This document shows, in pieces, positions 12,050-23,122 of a stretch of 64,000 nt of DNA. How positions within the stretch are numbered: position 1 is the stretch's first letter; every line of letters starts with the position of its first letter. Below the pieces are notes generated by a model. It made no database searches and was not told the DNA's origin. It saw nothing but the letters and a program-made list of their open reading frames with translations. Source of the stretch: Calcarisporiella thermophila CBS 279.70 (Eukaryota; Calcarisporiellomycota); NCBI RefSeq assembly GCF_041956535.1, contig NW_027192200.1:329477-393476 (forward strand), given 5' to 3'. The translations under genes and the position numbers were made by a program.

Positions 12050-15000
12050 TCATTTCAGCAAAAATTCCTCTCTCTCCTCAATGCTTTGCCGTAACACACC
12101 TGTCAATATAATCTCTGAACTATAAATTGGCAGAGGGGGGTTATGCCCGGTAAAATCTCGCCAACGGCCACGATCTTCTTCGCACGAAATAATAATTAGG
12201 TTATCAGGGGACCATTGCCGACGAGGAGGCAGCCGTGTTAATAACTTTCCACCTGCGCATTCAATAACACTCTTCATCAATTCTGGCTTGGGTTCTGCAC
12301 TAGGTGTCATGTAGATTTCAAGGCCAGCCAGAAGTTTATGTGTGCGTGCTTTAGCAAGGCTTGCCCTGAGTGAAAACTTGTAATTGCGCTCAGCAGCCTT
12401 GTCTTTTAGGAGATAGCTTTCTTCATCTATATTAAAATCAGAGTGACGTTGTATGTCATTCATCGCATTAATATCTTAGTTATCTAGTAGGGAGCTTACC
12501 AACTAGTCGCCCGTGCGATATGGAGTCCTTTACCCAATCATCCGAGAGGATGAAATGAGCAACTGACATCGCACATAAAAATTTTTCAGTACGCGCGACA
12601 TGATGGGCAATTAGATGAGTGCACTCATGGGGTACTTTTGCCATTTTTGCGCCAAGAGCTTTGAGTCCCTAATAACCACGTGTCAGAAATGCCTACAAAA
12701 AATATATCTATTTCATCCCTACGTTGATTTGAGCATTGGTGGGCTTGCATCCTGTCCACAGCACCTTCACGTACTGCCTGTTTGTTCGCGAAGGAGAAAT
12801 TCCCTGCGATGACGCGTCTCCAGTAGCAACCCGAATGGATCGTGAGGTGCGGGTTGGAGTAGATTCCCTATGTAAAATAAATGTAAATGTATTGTTATGC
12901 ACATTCCAGACGTGCAATAAGTTTGTTTGAACTGTAGGATTAAACGCTTACCTCTCTGCTGTTATCTTCGTCTTCTTGCTCAAATCCTTACTGGGGGATT
13001 CGTCCCAACTCTGCTCCACAGCCCTGCGTTTCCTTTTCGTCTGAACTGATTTTTCTAATCCATTTCCTTCTTGCTCGCTTATTCCAGAATTCGGAGGTAA
13101 TGCCCCAAAAGGTGATATTCCTTTGTTTTTTCCTCGGGAACTCATGATATTGTTATCGGGAGTTTGTTCTCTATTTGGAGTTCGACGTGAGATTGAAGGA
13201 CTCTTGCGCTTCTGTGCCCGCATTTCGCTCTCAAATGCATTCATATCCGGCATTACCGTGTTGTGCAGTGCTTCTATAGCCGCAGAAGCCGCCTGTCTTC
13301 TGCGATAATCAATTGTTACTATTGCGCCTTCGCTGTTAGGGTGGATAGGTGCCATCCAGGTCAACTCAGCTGGAGTTTTCACATCCATAGTGTGCGGGAT
13401 TTTCTCTATTGTACCAAATACAGCCTTTTTCTTTGTTGGCGTATGATACCGTTCATCCGTTCTGATCGCATTAGCCGTTGTGTTTTCTAAATTGTTTTTG
13501 GAATACGCAACCGTCCCTGGCAAGTTTGCGAACCACTGCGCGGCAATCTCACTTGGGATGTTGGTAGTACCAACAATATCACATAGGCCATTACCAAGCG
13601 GAAAGGTGGTATAGCGCTCTTTTGATATACTCTGACAAGCCCACTGCTGAAAAGACTCTTCGAGCCAAAGATGATTGACGACATTTACATTCCAATCTTG
13701 TGCCTTTTTGAATTTTTCTCCATTTTGACTAGTCATATAAACAAAAAGTGGCATAGATGAAACTAAGCTCTGGAAGCAAAACTCCTTGGTCAATTCAAAT
13801 TAGAAGACTACAATTATATTTACCTGGCACATACAAGATGGGTGTTCTTTATTGTCATGTGAGGAGTATAAGTAGCACCTATCATTGCTATCATCTTCTT
13901 GAGATATTCTCGTGCAGGGCCAAAATAATTAGAAACAGTGATAATCTAATATCAAACAGAGATAATCATCAATAGAAATGGTATTCCATTCTAGTGAAAC
14001 GGTACTTACGTAATTGCTGAACTCAGGACATGGGTCCGTGGGGATAGGATAATTTAATAGCTGTAACTTAGGCGACACCAATTTCTCTCTCGTCAAGATG
14101 TGAACTACCCAGTGTAGCGAGCCAACAAGTTTTCCATCCCTTGATGCCTGTACATATTCTGATCCGGATCTATACTTACAGACCAAACAGTCGACGGAGT
14201 CCCGTTCATATCCGGCTTCAGCTGGGACGATGATGGCACCTGCCTTTTCAAGAGCAGTCTCAAAACTGCGGCGCATATCGGCACTAATACGAAGGCTACT
14301 TGATAGAAGGAAACGCACGTCTTTAAGAAAATTTTCTTTGGGAACAGGAAGCTGGATGTTTTGGTTAGCAAGTGGAGTAAGGACAGAAGATTTCTGTCCT
14401 GCCGCAGAAGTGGACTTTTGGTTGGATCCGCTCGTATTCTGCTGATCCAGTCCAAAGCCAACTTGCAATACAGGTGGATCGGGAAAGAGATAAGGAGTAT
14501 CAGGAAGTAGACGATGAAGCCGAAAGCAGTCATTAAACCAGTGCGGTAGGATGATTTTGATTAAGGAATCAGAATGTGCTTTTGCCCTGTCATATTTTTC
14601 CTAGTGAATGGACATCATCAATGAGAATAAACACATCAAAATCTATTCGACTCAATCGCATACTCCGTCCGGAGCCAATACTATAAGGTGGGTAACATCG
14701 CTTGTTAAACTTGTGCGCCATTGTCCTCCAAGCGCCTCTATACCTCCGAATATTTTCTCCACGTCGCCTTGGGGGATCTAAAATTTTAATAAATATGTTA
14801 TAGTTGACAGAGTGCGTATAGGTCGGAAATTCTCATACCCCAGATGTTGTAACGACTATCCCAGAGAAAATTTTCTCCTGTTCTGGCGAATAACACTCGG
14901 GTCTGGTTGTTAAATTAATATAATAATTAGAATCAGAGATGATGAAGATCAATGTTGAAGATTACTTGGGAAGCGACTTGTGCTTGACGGCATTTTCCAC

Positions 15001-15397
15001 CCATAAAGGCTTTTTGTAAGCAATACAACAAATATATCATCAATCTTTATAATGCTGCTTGGATAATGGCTTACCGTAACGATCGACACATTTACAGCTT
15101 TTGCTTTTTCCGCCATCGGGAAATCCATGTCATTTGCCACGATATGGGTAGTTAGTGCAAGATCCGGGAGATTATCGACTTGTAATGGCGCAGGTTTGGC
15201 ACCATTTGCATCAAGTAGTTGAGCCAGCTATTTTAGGTGTCGATAAGAGAATGCAATTTAGAGGTTTAATAATCAGACTTTAAACATACTCGATGTTTTT
15301 CAATGTTTCCCAGACGCGGATGCAAAAAGTATGAAACATGGAAAAAAAGCGGTGAATCCGTATCCTTGTCGGCCCTTTCACCTTTTATTTGGTCCAT
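12050..15397 (-). CDS. Brc1/Rtt107-like multi-BRCT DNA-damage protein
   Basis: Minus strand, start ATG at 15397, last exon 12426-12050. N-terminal BRCT modules begin PLFFHVSYFLHPRLGNIEKHR and include VTHLIVLAPDG and KIILPHWFNDC. Then come the YPIPTDPCPEFSNY segment and the VVNHLWLEESFQQW helix typical of Brc1/Rtt107. A long basic, Ser/Pro-rich linker (about 13360-12960) contains KRKSPS and KRKRRA, likely nuclear signals. Two C-terminal BRCT modules follow (VLWTGCKPTNAQINGLKALGA...THLIAHHV, and the final exon with KLLAGLEIYMTPS...). In yeasts this terminal pair binds phosphorylated H2A at damaged forks. The exon joins give continuous BRCT folds at 12.5-12.8 and 14.6-14.8 kb. Boundaries around 13.8-14.0 kb are less certain. 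Confidence 0.85.
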
Positions 15398-15969
15398 TCT
15401 TGAATTTAATGGAGAGAAGGCTGAACACTTCTCTTGTCACGTCAAAAACTATAACCTCGTATGAACGAATTCACGAAAATACGCGTTCATCATAAATTAA
15501 AATGTGGCTTCAGTATCTTGGTGGCTTGTATTTGGCTGAATTTTAAGGGTGACTTAGAGTATATACTCGAATTAATAATCAATTAAAAAAATTAAGCTCA
15601 ACCACTCTATTGTCATTTTGACTTATTCAATCTTTCCTCCTGCTATTTTTATTTTCGATATTGGGGACACGATCGAATATGTTCCAAATCAACGTTGATT
15701 TCAGGCTGAAAATCAGAAATGTCGCATTAGTCTAAATTAAATCGATCTTTTAGTTTACGTGTTTTATCTTTTCAATTCTTTTTCTTTTGTTTTTATTCTC
15801 CTGTGATGCTATAATATTCAGTGGAATTTACTCTCTTTATTAATAATGTCGCATTAACACTTTTAATCCACTCATTTCGTTTTGGATTTCCTTGTTCCAA
15901 CTTATTTTTTTATTTATATAACCTCTTCCTAATCGATATAATTGTTTCAATCTTTACTGGCACCATCTG
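15398..15969. promoter_or_regulatory. Divergent AT-rich promoter region
   Basis: Lies between the head-to-head BRCT and RhoGEF genes. It is rich in T and pyrimidine runs towards the RhoGEF start, with no coding signature. Confidence 0.5.
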
Positions 15970-18900
15970 ATGCAAACAAGCATTCCCCACCCACTTCGAA
16001 AGCAACTTCCACCACAAGGGCCAGTTAATATGCCCATGCAAGCAGCAGTAAGGTTTAATGCTTATTAGATTGTAATATAGAGTTCTAAATTTTCTTGATG
16101 ATAGCCGAGGATTCCACCAATACAGATAGGGCCATTAATGTTAGATGAATCGATGAGAATAGATGCCAAGGTAATTGTCCACAAACATATTTGAAAACTG
16201 AATCAGCATCTACGTCAAGTACTAATTTAAAAATCATTTTAGTCATCGGGTCCAAGCTCATATCCCCTTTTAACGCGGGAGCAGTCGATCCCCAATCCAA
16301 TGAATAAGCCTCCTTACTCGAGTGCCAATGTTTCAACTATCTCAAAAGATGCACGTGGCGTAAATGTATTAAACGGTGATACCCCACCTGGAGGTCCCCA
16401 GTGGGTGAATCCGCTCATGGAATTAATTGAATTGGAACAGCAATATGTCCGGGAACTTTCTCTAATCAACGAAGTACTTGTTCTCTTTTTAAACCAAATT
16501 TACGATTGCTGTGTAATACTATTCTCCAACTTCTACATAGATATCCGACCTCTCGGGTGCATACGAACAAAAGCCATTAGAGCTGGATGTGATGTTGAAG
16601 AATTTTCAAGAGATATTTAAAGTCAATAAGCAATTTTGCGAGGTATGCACCCGCTGGTTCTCTCGATTGAATGGATTCCCATTAACAAGCTCTTGATTCG
16701 TAGAATCTTGCAAGAATCGGTCCGAACCCAGTCTCTCCTCGTGAACTTGGTGACTTATTGATGCAATGGGTATTTTAAGATTATATATTAAACATGTTGG
16801 AGGAAGTCTGACTATTTTTCAAAATGTCAGGTGGATGAAATGGAATATCCATATACAAAATATTGCAAGGAGTTCTCTCGGGGTTTGGATATGATGGATC
16901 AAGTGATTAATAATTCAAAATTACAACAAAAGCTAAAGGTAGCCACCGGTGACCGGGCCTTACAAACTCTTGACTAATATTTTTTTTCAGGCAATATCAT
17001 CTCAGAAATTCCATGAGGTTACCTTGGATTATCTCTTTAATTTGCCGCTGGAAAGACTCTACGAATACAAAAATCTATACAGTGTAAGAAAGAGGATTGT
17101 CTTATTTATATTATGTTTGCGGCTAATTATAGATATTCCTTCTGATAGCGGCTATATCAAAGCAGTCAACCAGGTCGTACAGATCATGATCTTCTCTTTA
17201 AAGCCAACCAACGATTGGATTCTGTACTAAGATTAGCGAACATGGCTCGAGAAAAGAGGCCGGCTAATCCCTCAGGGGGAAAATCCCCTGAGATGTATTT
17301 CCCAAACGGGAATGGACATCCTCCCCCGTCCCCGATGAGTGCCTATAGCGCGAATGAATCGACCCTCTCCTCTCCATCAAGAAGTCCAGCAGTATCGCCC
17401 TTGCCTTCGCCAATGAGAATGGATTTCCACCATGGAGAGGAAGCTGATCCTATTGTGGCTTTTGAGCGGACCATCAACTGTTCTTACGTTAGAGATCTCT
17501 TCACACTACAACCAAAAGTAATTTCTATCAATTTTTTCCGCCAAAACATACATTATCAAATGACTTTTTTTATTTAGAAATGTAAACTGCAACTCTGTCC
17601 TCCAGGAATGTCTGTACGGCGCCACATTATTATGCGCGGTGATCTCCTTGTTAATATTGATAAGAAGTTTGAACCGGCTACTGGAGCTCCTGTCAATCAT
17701 CGAGGTCACGTCGTTCTGTTGAATGATCTCCTATTAATTTGTCGTCGAGCCACCGCCCCAGAGTTGAGCGAGATGGCAGGGGTGGAGCTCTTTCTTCTCT
17801 ATCCTCCACTAGCCGTGCGGCATATATACTTTGCTCCAATGGATGTTTCACCTGAAGGTTTCTATATAACATTCATTATTCACGCCCATAATTGGACTGA
17901 GGCATTGACGGCTTCTTCATTATATCTCTAAAATAGATATGCGATTTGAAGTGGTCGTGATGAAAAAAGAGCGCTTCATAATGAGCGCGGCTTCCCGTGA
18001 TTCTAGGAATCAATGGCTCCTAGAAGCAGAACGCTGCGGATTAATACTTGAAAGTGATGGGATGACTTCATTTCAGCGTATGCTAAATAATCGCCAAACT
18101 GGACCTACAACCGGTATTAAGAAGCCACTGATGCCTACCCAAGTTCAAGCCCAGGCTCGACAACAAACGAAACCAACATCGGGATTTAAAACAGCCCCTG
18201 AAGGATATTATGCCCCCCCCCCCTAAATCGCTACCCTTGGGGACCGGAAGACAACCAGAACTGCGGGTCGATACCAGCCATTTACCAAGGGAACTCTCAA
18301 ACCCAAACAATCGCTCTCCCATCCTTCATACTGGCCGTTCTCCGCCCCAATATGGTTATCCTCTTCAAAAAACGCTAGGTCATCCCCCTCCCCCCTCATC
18401 ACATACATCTCGTAGCATTTCTCCTCAACACTCACCAGGATTATCCCCAATGTTATCCCCAGGGATGCCACCGTCTTCTCCCGGAAGTGCACATTCATCT
18501 CCGCATAGTTTGCTGCCGACACCAATGTCGGCCGATTTCCTAACCGTTGATCCAGAGAGATCTATGTTGCGACAAGGGCGATCCGTCTCAATGGCCTCAG
18601 TAGCCTCAACCGCGACTGTGCGAGATATCTTGTTACGAACGGGATCTTGTGACGTGTCAAGGCGTAAAGAGGGCGAATGGGCTATTCTCCAAGAGGATTG
18701 CATTGTTGAGATTCGCTTAACTTCTGCAGACAAGGGCTGCATAGCGATTCTTCTTGAGGAGAAAGGCCACATGCTTCTGAATGCGTGGATATTGCCCACT
18801 ACCCATGCAGCGCTTCGATCCCAAACCGAGTTAGAGCTGGTGTGCGGGGTGGGCGGAAAACAGGAAGAATATTTGCTACACTTTGATATTCCACAGGATG

Positions 18901-19364
18901 CAGAAGCAGTGTACGGAATGTTGTGGAGATTAAAAAACCACGCGGGGGCGGGTGGAGCCGGTGTCGACGACGGTCAGTTTGTGTCGCGATCTGCAAGTTT
19001 GGCCGCCGACGAGGAAGCGCATGCAAAACAAACTTTACACCCGATATTACAGGCGCGATGCAAGGTCTATCTACAGAACGAGTATGCAAGCTGGATGAAT
19101 CTCGGGACGGGTAAGATGTGGCTCTCCACCCAAATGCCATCCCAGAAATTCCACGTGCGACTTGAGAATGACAAAAATAGGATGTGTCTGCTCAATGCGG
19201 TGATCGTTCCCGAATGGGTTGAGCGACTTGCGGCGCGTAGACTGACAGTTATGGTGCAAAATGCTAAAGGATTATCGACGGTGTACATGGTGCAATTCAA
19301 AGATGAGGGAACAACCAATGCCATTTTCGAGCATTTTAGACGAAAACGAAGCGGCGTGAGTTAA
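15970..19364 (+). CDS. Rho guanine nucleotide exchange factor (DH-PH), frameshifted in this sequence
   Basis: Exons 15970-16047, 16105-16170, 16243 onward and further short exons encode a proline-rich N-terminus. A Dbl-homology domain follows (about 16410-17230: PLMELIELEQQYVRELSLINE, ...YTKYCKEFSRGLDMMDQVI..., FHEVTLDYLFNLPLERLYEY). A Ser/Pro linker and a split PH domain come next (about 17580-18050: MSVRRHIIMRGDLLVNI, HVVLLNDLLLICRR, SRNQWLLEAERCG). A long disordered Pro/Ser region leads to a C-terminal domain (about 18640-19364) with a second PH-like pattern (EWAILQEDCIVEIRL, YASWMNLGTGKMWLS). DH-PH proteins load Rho GTPases with GTP at the plasma membrane. A run of 11 C at 18203-18213 puts the last part in a different frame; ten would join them. 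Either the assembly is wrong or the allele is broken. Confidence 0.8.
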
Positions 19365-19726
19365 CACCTTGTTAAATGTGACCCTTGCGTTGCTTTTATT
19401 AATTTTTTTTAATCACATACATATCTCTATATTTTTTTCTTGAGTCTTTCCCCAAACTATATATGTTGTAAAGGATTGGGAGCAAAACAGATCAGTCGAC
19501 CACTTTTCTTTCTCTTTCCTAATTACTTATCTACTCTGTCTTCTATTCGTATATTTGGAATTTCTTGTATCTTATATTTTTATGAATACTATTGCTTCTT
19601 GCTACTAGCAAGAGGCTAGTCGGTTTGAGGACATCTACTTCTAGGTTCCCGAAAAAAAACAAATGTTTATCAAAACTTATTAATAATATAGAATCTTATT
19701 ACAGTAAGGCAAAGCGAATGCGAGGG
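19365..19726. other. Convergent 3' intergenic region
   Basis: AT-rich spacer between the 3' ends of two convergent genes. Nothing coding is seen. Confidence 0.5.
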
Positions 19727-20181
19727 TTAGGCCGCGGACATGGCGGTTTCTGACGGAATCGGATCCTTTGGATGTTTGGCTTCCATATGATTCACCACGA
19801 GTTTATAGTTCGCTATAGGTGTCTAAAATAAGTATATCTCTTTGAGTTGGAATTCGATCAGGCAACCAAAATACAGCTACTTTACTTTACAAACCGGGCA
19901 TTTCATTTGAAGACCAGCTTTACGAGCATCGAGCTGTGATTGACCACCTTTCTTGGACTCGGCTAGCTTGCGTGCCTTTTCTCTGTGGGTAATCGCATAG
20001 AATGAGATGGGTGAAGGAATTCTATAAACACATAATTGAAACAAAAAGATTATTTGCTCCATTACCTGGCTTGTTCCTAAAGAAAATAACCAAAGGGCAA
20101 TAGGGAAAATAGAGAGATCAACATATGGAAAGTGAAAGAATTATTGAGGATATACACAACCTTTTGCTTACCACGGGTCAT
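19727..20181 (-). CDS. Small 4F5/SERF-like C2H2 zinc-finger protein with an 11-nt microexon
   Basis: Four exons: 20181-20161 (21 nt), 20076-20066 (11 nt), 19982-19886 (97 nt) and 19822-19727 (96 nt). The only splicing that keeps phase gives MTRGKQKEQAREKARKLAES, the expected SERF/4F5 opening. Next comes a Lys/Gln/Ala-rich stretch, then one C2H2 finger (CPVC...NHMEAKH, C-x2-C-x12-H-x4-H across the last junction) and a PKDPIPSE end. Total 74 residues, the usual size of the ZNF706/zf-met2 group. These small basic proteins bind nucleic acids and can modulate protein aggregation. Function here is by family only. The frame breaks if the 11-nt exon is omitted, so its reality rests on protein-family fit. 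Confidence 0.85.
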
Positions 20182-20816
20182 ATTGAATTCAGTTGTAATG
20201 CCTTACTTGTTCTAGCTATCGATACCTTTAATAGTCAATAGCTCCAAATCGAAGCCACGATATATCTCGACTTTTTGACCGCCAATTTTCTCGAACAAAG
20301 AGAATCCGGCTTTACTATAAGGATGAGATAGAGGCTGATACTGAGTTGGCTTGAGAGAATATGGTGTATTAACTTCTTTTTATATATAACTTTAAGTCCG
20401 GTCTTGAATCGACTCCTTGTATCCATCATAAGGTTGTGGAGCACACTTGTTTAGCTTTTTAAGATCATTACTCTGGAGAATTTTATCCAAACTCGCACAA
20501 GTGTGCGAGTTTGGATAAAATTTCAATATAATTGCCTTTTAATTGTTGCGATATGTCCTTGGAAACCCCGAAGGATATAAACTGCGGATATCACTATCGA
20601 AAACAAGCTTTAACCCAAGGGCCAGGATCGCTAAATCGAATTTCTCTCCATTCACATATTGGTAAGTATTTTTACATCTACACTTGCTATGCTGTTATTG
20701 AGGGAAGAAAGAAGTAAAACCCGAATCATTTTATTTTGGAAAGCAGCCCAATCATGAAAATTAAACATTTATTGTAAAGATACTCCTTATAATTGCTATG
20801 AATTGAATATAAACCT
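20182..20816. pseudogene. Decayed coding fragments flanking a perfect inverted repeat
   Basis: Minus strand about 20470-20400 reads KILQSNDLKKLNKCAPQPYD and on to a stop. About 20345-20210 reads PTQYQPLSHPYSKAGFSLFE continuing to GFDLELLTIKG and a stop. On the plus strand 20552-20661 reads MSLETPKDINCGYHYRKQAL... up to a GTAAGT. These pieces have natural amino-acid composition, yet no splice scheme joins them without stops. They face each other across the hairpin at 20479-20522. I do not recognise the family. Chance open frames are the alternative, so this is only a candidate gene relic. Confidence 0.3.
20479..20522. repeat. Perfect 21-bp inverted repeat with 2-nt spacer
   Basis: Arms 20479-20499 and 20502-20522 are exact reverse complements (arm AATTTTATCCAAACTCGCACA), with AG in between. 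An uninterrupted 21-bp stem is unlikely by chance and could form a hairpin in RNA or a cruciform in DNA. Confidence 0.9.
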
Positions 20817-21059
20817 TTAATCATTCATACATGTATTGCCATAGGCCGGGTTAAGCACTCCTACAGCGTTGACAGTAAGGCCACATGCATTGACTGGTAT
20901 ATGAATTGGGGCCTTGATATTATTGCCGCTTACAACACCTGGTGAATCCCATGCATCCCCAGCACTAACAGCACCTACTCTACCAACTCTAACAGAAACT
21001 CCTTTAGATTGCGCAGCAAAAATAGAAAACAGACCAACAAATTCTGGTGTGTATTTCAT
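20817..21059 (-). CDS. Chaplin-domain (ChpA-C/DUF320) small secreted protein
   Basis: Single-exon frame of 80 residues. Residues 1-20 (MKYTPEFVGLFSIFAAQSKG) look like a weak signal peptide. Residues 38-80 match the chaplin core: SPGVVSGN, then PIHIPVNACG, then VGVLNPAYGNTC and an ND end. The two chaplin cysteines are Cys59 and Cys77, and the P-x-H-x-P-V-N-x-C-G motif is intact. Chaplins are amyloid-forming surface proteins that lower water surface tension on Streptomyces aerial hyphae. A TATA-like TATATA lies about 12-17 bases before the ATG, unusually close, so transcription may start further up. The gene sits among fungal genes; bacterial transfer is inferred. The domain call is firm, the role in this organism unknown. 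Confidence 0.82.
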   Translation of the reverse strand: MKYTPEFVGLFSIFAAQSKGVSVRVGRVGAVSAGDAWDSPGVVSGNNIKAPIHIPVNACGLTVNAVGVLNPAYGNTCMND

Positions 21060-22200
21060 ATTGCAAGAGTATATAATGACTAGATTTAGTCAAGTAGTAT
21101 CGGGCTGAATAGCTGATGTTTTGAAATGATAAAAAAAAGTGAAATTTGTGTATAACTATAATGATTCGGGTAGGGTTGGCCCTAACTATACTGAATACTG
21201 GAAAAGTGCTGTATTAAATGGAGGAAAGTTGAGGTTTAGAATAGGCATATTTATATGGGATATGCACACTAGCTTTGGACGGATCGGGTATTCCTTTGCG
21301 GTTTAAGTAATAATAGAAGCATGTACATCGCTAATCATATAATTGAGAACTGCCATTGATTACAGAAATGGTTGCAGTATTGACAAATGCTATCATGAAA
21401 ATTGCGACTAAGAAAAATGGATTTCATGCTTATCGAAGTAGCTTGGATATTATTGGTGTTATACTGACATTTGAAAAGAACTGATTATAAAAAATGTTTG
21501 AGAAAAATGTGGTGTCATTTATATAAGGTATACATACTAGCCGTTAAGTGTTTGGTGTGTTTTCGCTGTAACTTAATCTATTACCCCGGCGAAGGAGGCT
21601 TGCAGAACAACCAAAATGAAGAATTTATAATTCCATTTAAAGAATTATGAAAAAGCCAAACATTGTAGTGGAGCAAATGGCTAGTAGGGTGAGTAACTTT
21701 AGTGGTGAAAGCATCATATTCACCTATTTTGAAAAATTAGGCATATTATTACGAAACCTACATACTATATCATCATGCAGGAGTTGTCCCCATTGGTATC
21801 TGATTTGTCTGCCTACCTGCAATAGACCCTGTACGAAGTAATATTTGCTCTAATGGATATACATGAATGTATGAAGAGGTGGAATCATGTTCAGTGATGA
21901 TTCGCTTGCTAATTTCAGAATGGCCAATCAACTTTGGGATATTCATAAGGATTCGAGTGAATTTGAGCATGCAGCTTTAATACAGCTTAGATCAACTTTG
22001 CTGATGTGTTTGCTGAAGATTTTTACCGGTGGAGCCGAATGATCGAGATCCTAGATAAAACGGCTAACAACGAAAAAGAGCTTTATGACAGAGTTGCGCG
22101 AATGCCTTCTGGGAAAATGGAAAGCCTACAGACGAGGATTGCGGCCGCTGATAGTAATAAAGAGGGAAACTAATCAAGCAAATAGGCGTATCCGTTAAAG
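21060..22200 (+). pseudogene. Degraded multi-exon gene relic
   Basis: Plus-strand pieces look coding but carry stops. 21647-21688 reads MKKPNIVVEQMASR up to a GTGAGT. After a CAG at 21778-21780, ELSPLVSDLSAYLQ runs into a TAG, then TLYEVIFALMDIHECMKRW and two stops. About 21990-22173 reads INFADVFAEDFYRWSRMIEI... to ARMPSGKMESL and a TAA. The pieces are helical. A further helical ORF at 24128-24337 (MEGLIRVVKARDDVIYRN...) could belong to the same ancestral gene, with a vague likeness to sorting-nexin BAR helices that I would not rely on. The rest, 21060-21640, holds nothing recognised. Confidence 0.3.
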
Positions 22201-22273
22201 TTTAGCAAAGGTTTGACATCACTCAGCTCCTGCAAGCACCGTCAATAGAGTCGAGCATACCCTCTCGAGTCGA

Positions 22274-22470
22274 CCTGCCTTTCGCGGTATTGCAGCGACT
22301 TTGCAGCAATTCTATTGGCCGATGCATTGAATAGTTTAACAGCACTCCCCAATAACTCGAGCTGCATGGCCGATCATGGCTTTGTTTGGCAGCAGGCGGC
22401 ATCAAAGACGGGTTGGCATGAAGTTGTCGAAATTGCAGGCATGGGCGGGGCCTCCACCCCGTATAAAGAG
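22274..22470 (+). promoter_or_regulatory. Promoter of the first ML-domain gene, shared with its paralogue
   Basis: A block including GCGGTATTGCAGCGACTT, TATTGGCCGATGCAT and GGCCGATCATGGCTTTGTTT (22282-22385) is matched before the second ML gene at nearly the same distance from the ATG. A TATAAAGAGG box lies at about 22462, roughly 58 bases before the start codon. Confidence 0.6.
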
Positions 22471-22518
22471 GAAGAGCCTTCGGCCATCGTCGAATCTTAC
22501 TCAGCCGACCATTTCAAT

Positions 22519-23122
22519 ATGAAGTTTCCCCCGCTCCTTGCGGCTGCCTTGTTGGCCTCCCTCTCCACTTTTGCTGAAGGTGGCAGAATCATTCCTGTCA
22601 AATGTGATGCACGTGCGCGATACCTGGCCACGAGTAATAAGTAAGATTCCCCATTTACTCCTCCCAGTGCTAGGAACTCATGTCGGGCTCTACAGGCACT
22701 AACCAAAATTTTTTTCCTGCTTACTCTTGTTAACTTGTAGCGCAGATATAGTGCCTTACCCCCCAGTGGCTGGCCAAGATGTCACCTTCACTTTAGATGT
22801 TCATCTAGATCAAGCTGTGGACGGTGGAACTATCAAATATTTAGCTATAATTGGTCCTGTTACGATGCCTGAAGAACGCAGCCTCTGCGCTATGGTCGGT
22901 CAGCCTCCTTCTTGCCGACTTCAGAAAGGGGATCTCAGATTGACGTTTAAGCACAAGGTTCCTCTACCAGCGGTAAGGAGAGAATTTAAACGGAAAAAAC
23001 TCAAATATTGATAAATGCAATTGTACTTGTAGAAAGGTAGAAATATGGAACACGAGCTACGGGCTTTCGATAACGCCAGACGTGAAATTTTTTGCTATAA
23101 AGGCAATACCAAAGTTGTTTAA
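22519..23122 (+). CDS. ML-domain (NPC2/MD-2-like) secreted lipid-binding protein, copy 1
   Basis: Three exons (22519-22640, 22741-22972, 23033-23122) encode 147 residues. A signal peptide is clear (MKFPPLLAAALLASLSTFAE). The ML core shows IVPYPPVAGQDVTFTLDVHL, KYLAIIGPVTMPEERSLCAM, SCRLQKGDLRLTF, PLPA, then a third exon with IFCYKG. Cysteines in the N-terminal segment (PVKCDA), the C...C pair and the last Cys match the disulfide layout of the PG/PI-transfer and NPC2 group. Such proteins bind a single lipid in a beta-sandwich pocket, in vacuole or outside the cell. Copy 2 has the same intron positions and phases. The open frame continues upstream of this ATG but the signal peptide and TATA box fix the start. 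Confidence 0.85.

Noticed and set aside
18425-19324. Several minus-strand ORFs over the RhoGEF C-terminal exon
   Set aside because: They are antisense frames of an exon whose plus-strand reading has PH-like pattern and continuous codon bias.
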